Position numbers and translations under genes: made by a program. A DNA stretch of 64,000 nucleotides from Bacteroidales bacterium (GTDB taxonomy: Bacteria > Bacteroidota > Bacteroidia > Bacteroidales > P3): assembly GCA_028708845.1 (NCBI GenBank), contig JAQVXZ010000008.1:1-64000 (forward strand). The letters are read 5' to 3'. Positions 60,738-64,000 of this stretch are shown here, piece by piece. The stretch's first letter is position 1. Each line of letters begins with the position of its first letter. The notes under the pieces were generated by a model, which saw only the letters and a program-made list of their open reading frames with translations, was not told where the DNA came from and did no database searches.

Positions 60738-63680
60738 TTATTTATTAATAATTATGCTCTTGGTTGATTGTTTTGTTTCTGAAGAGATTGTTATTAGATA
60801 GTTACCACTCTCAAGATTACTTAAATCTAATGTCTTATTGTTTATCGGTGTTGTTTCCATTCTAACAATTTGACCTAAACTATTAACTATTCTAAGTTGA
60901 ACAGGGTTAGTGTATGATGATGTTATTGTTATATTTCCTTTTGTTGGGTTAGGATAAATTCTCATATCAATATTGAAGTCAATATCACTTAGTCCTGCTA
61001 CTTCTTGAACAAGGATTTGTTTTTCTGATGAATATACCTCAGGGCATTCATCTTTTTGAACCTTCACACGGTAAGTATATAATCCACTTGTATCAATAAT
61101 TTGAGTAAGTTGACTTGTTGTATGGCTTATTGTTGTCCAATCACCATCATCTTTCTTCCTTTCCCAATTCTTAATTGTTCCAACATGATTTGTTAAACGT
61201 ATAGCTCCTGTTGTTGTCGCTTGATTGATTGTATCCCAAGGAGAATTAACAATTCCTCCCCATGAGTTTTTAACGTTGATTAGTACAACATTTGAAGTAT
61301 CTTTAATGTTATTGGAAAATACAATTCTACGATAATAGGTGCTATCTGTTAGAGTTTCTGGTTGGTAATTGATTTGGTTATTAGTTTGACTTGCTGGCTC
61401 CCAAACGTTATTCCTAGTCTTTTGCTCCCAAATATAAGTAAAATCTCCATATCCTCCTGTTGGTGTTAATCCAATAAGCTCTTGAGGAGTTCCTTGACCG
61501 CAAAATGATTGATTGTCTGAAATAACATTGCTTAATATTTCTGGGAATGTTGTTGTAAATGTTCTTTTTGAGCCATATTTTACTCCAATAGAGGTTAATA
61601 GATAAGCTCTATAATAATAAGTTGTTTGTTCTTCTAATCCCTCTAATGTGAAAGAGTAAGCTCCTGTTGAAGTATCGGTTATTACTATAACGCTATCGTT
61701 AAGTGTTGGAAGGATTGAAGGATCTGTTGTGTAAACAAAACCTTTTGAAATCATCACTCCATCGCCAACATCAAGAATTGAACCATTTAATATTGCAGAA
61801 GTATTGCCAATAGAATTTGGGTTTGATGTCATAATAACACCTAGGCCATCGGTTGTTGTGAAGTATAAGACTTGGTTTGCAAGATATACTTCATCAGCAT
61901 TTGAAACAAAAGCTCTAAAATGAATCAATGTGCTTGAAGGTAGGTTTGTCAGATGAGTGGTAATTAAAGAATCTTGAGAATTAGAAATAACCTTATTTCC
62001 TGATTCTACATTAACACTATCTGGATCAGTATGCCAATACATACCTTTTTCAAGTATTTGTCCATTTCCCATATACACCATTGCTCCATTAACTGTTGCA
62101 GAAACACTATTTATTGTTGCAGGATCTACAGCTTGAGTTATTACCTGTGGAAGGTCTGAAAGGAAACTAAAACTAATTGTTGAATCATTAATATATTCAA
62201 TATGAGTTATTGGTCTATTTGTTGGGTTGCCGTTTTTATCGATTGACTGAGGCATGGATTCGTTTGTAAAATAATCCTTGCCACTCATTCCCACAAATGG
62301 AGCATAAGAACTTGAGCTTTGAGAAGGGTTACCAGTTGATACCTCAATATAAAAGCCTTTATTTGTTGGATCAATATTTATGTCGTTAGAGTAGAAAGCA
62401 TTTGTCCCTTCTAGTAAACGTGAATCAGCATGATATATAATTAGACCATTTCCTGGAACAAAAGCATCCCAGCTTTTTTGCTTTCTATGTTCTAATAGGA
62501 AGTATTCGTAATTATTAATAGGGATTTGATAAGATGTTAGTGAATCAGCCATTGCAGGTAGTATTCCTGTAGATGTTGTTGTAAGAACTATTGGATTTCC
62601 CCAGCCTAAGATTTTTCTTTCCCAAGCATTTAAAAAAGGAGGAGTATTGCTGTTATTATTATAACTTCCTGCATCCATAAGGCACCAAGGACCAGGGGTG
62701 TAAGATGTTCCGCCTGTTCCAGCATAGTCTGTGTCGTAAAGGTCCATTAAGCCTAACGAGTGACCCATTTCATGACACATAACTCCAATACCGTCCATTT
62801 CAGTTGAAGATTTCTTTTCAGAAGAACAAGAATAACTTGAGAACCTAACTCCGTCTTTAACAATATTATTTGATATAGTTGACTTATGAGGCCATATTTC
62901 GGTTGGATCTTGTGTTGAAGCCTGCGATCTTCCTGCAAAAACAAAGTGTACGTTAGATACCTTTGTTTCTCCGTTTAAGTATTGAGAGAAATCAACACTA
63001 CCATCAATTGCATTTAAGGCTCCTGAAACAAAAGCTTGCATTCTATTATTTGCGTAATAGGCTGATGTATTAGGAAGGGTTATTGGTCCAACAACGTCTA
63101 TCTCCATATTAAGAGCTCCATTTGAGTTGTCACGATAATAATCTTTCACACTTCCTGTTGCACCATTTGCACTATATCCAACTTGATTACATAGATTGTA
63201 AAAATCTGACTGAGTAAATGTAAATGGTTTATCAGAAAAATCAACTAGAACTAATAATAATTTAGCTGTTCCGCTTGTCACTGATTTATGCTGAATGTCT
63301 CCTTTATCAAATAAATCAATTTTTTCTTTTATTTGTTTATTACTATAACGAAGGTCATAAGGTAGGGTTGACAAGAATTCACTCTCCTGTTTTGATCTTT
63401 GATCTGGGTTAGATGCAATATATCTTGAAGGTATTAAATCTCCTTCTTCGTTTAATTGTCCGTAAACAAAAACGCTTTCATTATTTCTCACTAGTGTATA
63501 TCTGTCAGTGGTTGACGCCCAGTTGACCTTTTCATCTCCCTTAGGGGTTAATGTTAGTAACTTTCCATTAGGTTGCTTAATGGTTATTGGGACTGGATTT
63601 GCTGGTATTGCTAAGAGATTGATGCTAATGGCTAAGAGAAGCATCATCACTGCTAATTGTTTTATTATGTTTCTTTTCAT
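60738..63680 (-). CDS. T9SS-exported M6-family metalloprotease
   Basis: 980 residues with a signal peptide (ends about NLLAIPA). The zinc site is H303 in CHEMGHSLGLMDLYD, an HExxHxxGxxD motif of M6 (immune-inhibitor-A-like) peptidases. The region 510-720 has fibronectin-like or immunoglobulin-like repeats (VDPATINSVSATVNGAMVYM and NPNSIGNTSAILNGSILDVG are internal repeats). The last roughly 80 residues (DMRIYPNPTKGNITIT...LESGNYLITIS) form a T9SS sorting domain. It should be displayed or released at the cell surface and degrade host or dietary protein. Confidence 0.93.
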   Translation of the reverse strand: MKRNIIKQLAVMMLLLAISINLLAIPANPVPITIKQPNGKLLTLTPKGDEKVNWASTTDRYTLVRNNESVFVYGQLNEEGDLIPSRYIASNPDQRSKQESEFLSTLPYDLRYSNKQIKEKIDLFDKGDIQHKSVTSGTAKLLLVLVDFSDKPFTFTQSDFYNLCNQVGYSANGATGSVKDYYRDNSNGALNMEIDVVGPITLPNTSAYYANNRMQAFVSGALNAIDGSVDFSQYLNGETKVSNVHFVFAGRSQASTQDPTEIWPHKSTISNNIVKDGVRFSSYSCSSEKKSSTEMDGIGVMCHEMGHSLGLMDLYDTDYAGTGGTSYTPGPWCLMDAGSYNNNSNTPPFLNAWERKILGWGNPIVLTTTSTGILPAMADSLTSYQIPINNYEYFLLEHRKQKSWDAFVPGNGLIIYHADSRLLEGTNAFYSNDINIDPTNKGFYIEVSTGNPSQSSSSYAPFVGMSGKDYFTNESMPQSIDKNGNPTNRPITHIEYINDSTISFSFLSDLPQVITQAVDPATINSVSATVNGAMVYMGNGQILEKGMYWHTDPDSVNVESGNKVISNSQDSLITTHLTNLPSSTLIHFRAFVSNADEVYLANQVLYFTTTDGLGVIMTSNPNSIGNTSAILNGSILDVGDGVMISKGFVYTTDPSILPTLNDSVIVITDTSTGAYSFTLEGLEEQTTYYYRAYLLTSIGVKYGSKRTFTTTFPEILSNVISDNQSFCGQGTPQELIGLTPTGGYGDFTYIWEQKTRNNVWEPASQTNNQINYQPETLTDSTYYRRIVFSNNIKDTSNVVLINVKNSWGGIVNSPWDTINQATTTGAIRLTNHVGTIKNWERKKDDGDWTTISHTTSQLTQIIDTSGLYTYRVKVQKDECPEVYSSEKQILVQEVAGLSDIDFNIDMRIYPNPTKGNITITSSYTNPVQLRIVNSLGQIVRMETTPINNKTLDLSNLESGNYLITISSETKQSTKSIIINK

Positions 63681-63811
63681 TGGTTTAATTATAATAATAA
63701 TGATTTAACAAGAGGACAAAATTAATAATAATAAACGTGAAATCTATAATAATCTTGCCTATTTAGTTATTATTAAGACAAGTTCAAAATCATTTTCTTA
63801 CAGAAACTAAT

Positions 63812-63844
63812 AAAAAAAAAGAGCCTACATTGCTGCAGGCTCTT
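63812..63844 (-). terminator. Terminator of the gene at the right edge
   Basis: AAGAGCCT (63819-63826) and AGGCTCTT (63837-63844) form a perfect stem; on the minus strand it is followed by nine Ts. Confidence 0.92.
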
Positions 63845-63867
63845 AATTGAAATGGAAACATTAAATG

Positions 63868-64000
63868 TTATTTGTTGATAACAAGTTTTTTAGTTTCTTT
63901 AATTCCATTAGCATTAATTGTATAGAAGTAAGTGCCATTGTTCATGTTAGCAGTGTTTAAAGCAACTCTACTAATTGTGTTAGCAGCTTTTACTCCTTCA
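63868..64000 (-). CDS. C-terminal end of a T9SS cargo protein (partial)
   Basis: The last 43 codons of a minus-strand gene that enters from beyond the right edge. The translation ends with NNGTYFYTINANGIKETKKL and VINK, the final strands of a T9SS type-A sorting domain. Nothing can be said about the catalytic or binding part. A terminator follows at 63812-63844. Confidence 0.82.
   Translation of the reverse strand, partial: EGVKAANTISRVALNTANMNNGTYFYTINANGIKETKKLVINK

Overview
The window is strongly AT-rich bacterial DNA from a member of the Bacteroidota, most likely an uncultured Bacteroidales-type organism. The evidence is a type IX secretion (T9SS) gene set (gldJ, a porP/sprF homologue, porU, porV, a porE-like gene), secreted proteins with T9SS C-terminal sorting domains, a short 287-residue primary sigma factor, and several promoters of the Bacteroidetes form TTTG-N19/20-TAnnTTTG. 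No rRNA or tRNA gene was recognised, so the assignment is inferred from gene content.

Layout. 1-2.7 kb: a small operon with a DUF6624 protein (cut by the window edge) and a membrane-anchored EreA/ChaN-like protein. 2.8-12.9 kb: mostly housekeeping genes (YgjP-type metalloprotease, secreted M28 peptidase, tilS, DPP IV, efp, a TonB-dependent receptor). 13.2-34.4 kb: an accessory island on the minus strand devoted to ribosomally made, modified and exported peptides (RiPPs). 35-46 kb: a small beta-barrel, mgtA, a frameshifted fimbrillin-like gene, bcp, a DUF4268 gene, a lipoprotein, a TonB receptor and holA. 45-57 kb: the T9SS block with ispF, a NUDIX gene and pyrE. 57-64 kb: a PfkB kinase, rpoD, nadD, ridA, a large T9SS-exported M6 protease and the tail of another T9SS cargo gene.

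The island is the most interesting part. It holds three short precursor peptides with double-glycine leaders, two 'grasp-with-spasm' maturase sets (ATP-grasp plus SPASM protein with a tiny coupled ORF between them), one true radical SAM/SPASM maturase, a C39-peptidase ABC exporter (PCAT), HlyD- and TolC-type partners, three S41-type proteases, a HExxH protein and DUF6624 companions. It carries marks of recent rearrangement: a 52-bp perfect repeat of the exporter 3' end brackets one cassette, the second cassette ends in a frameshifted stump of a duplicated exporter, and an IS transposase remnant lies beside it.

Three near-identical intergenic elements (R1-R3) sit in front of the island operons. 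Each appears to encode a roughly 70-nt structured RNA on the plus strand, with its own promoter, a covarying stem and a U-run. In R2 and R3 a minus-strand promoter motif lies so that the operon mRNA would be antisense to this RNA. A fourth fragment (R4) with the same minus-strand promoter motif precedes the DUF6624/EreA-like operon near 2.6 kb. I infer a family of antisense regulatory RNAs controlling a peptide-production regulon. I do not know a described system that matches it.

Intergenic regions elsewhere carry many tandem arrays with a 21- or 22-bp period (two helical turns), often palindromic and mostly at gene 3' ends. The mgtA leader can form two mutually exclusive hairpins.
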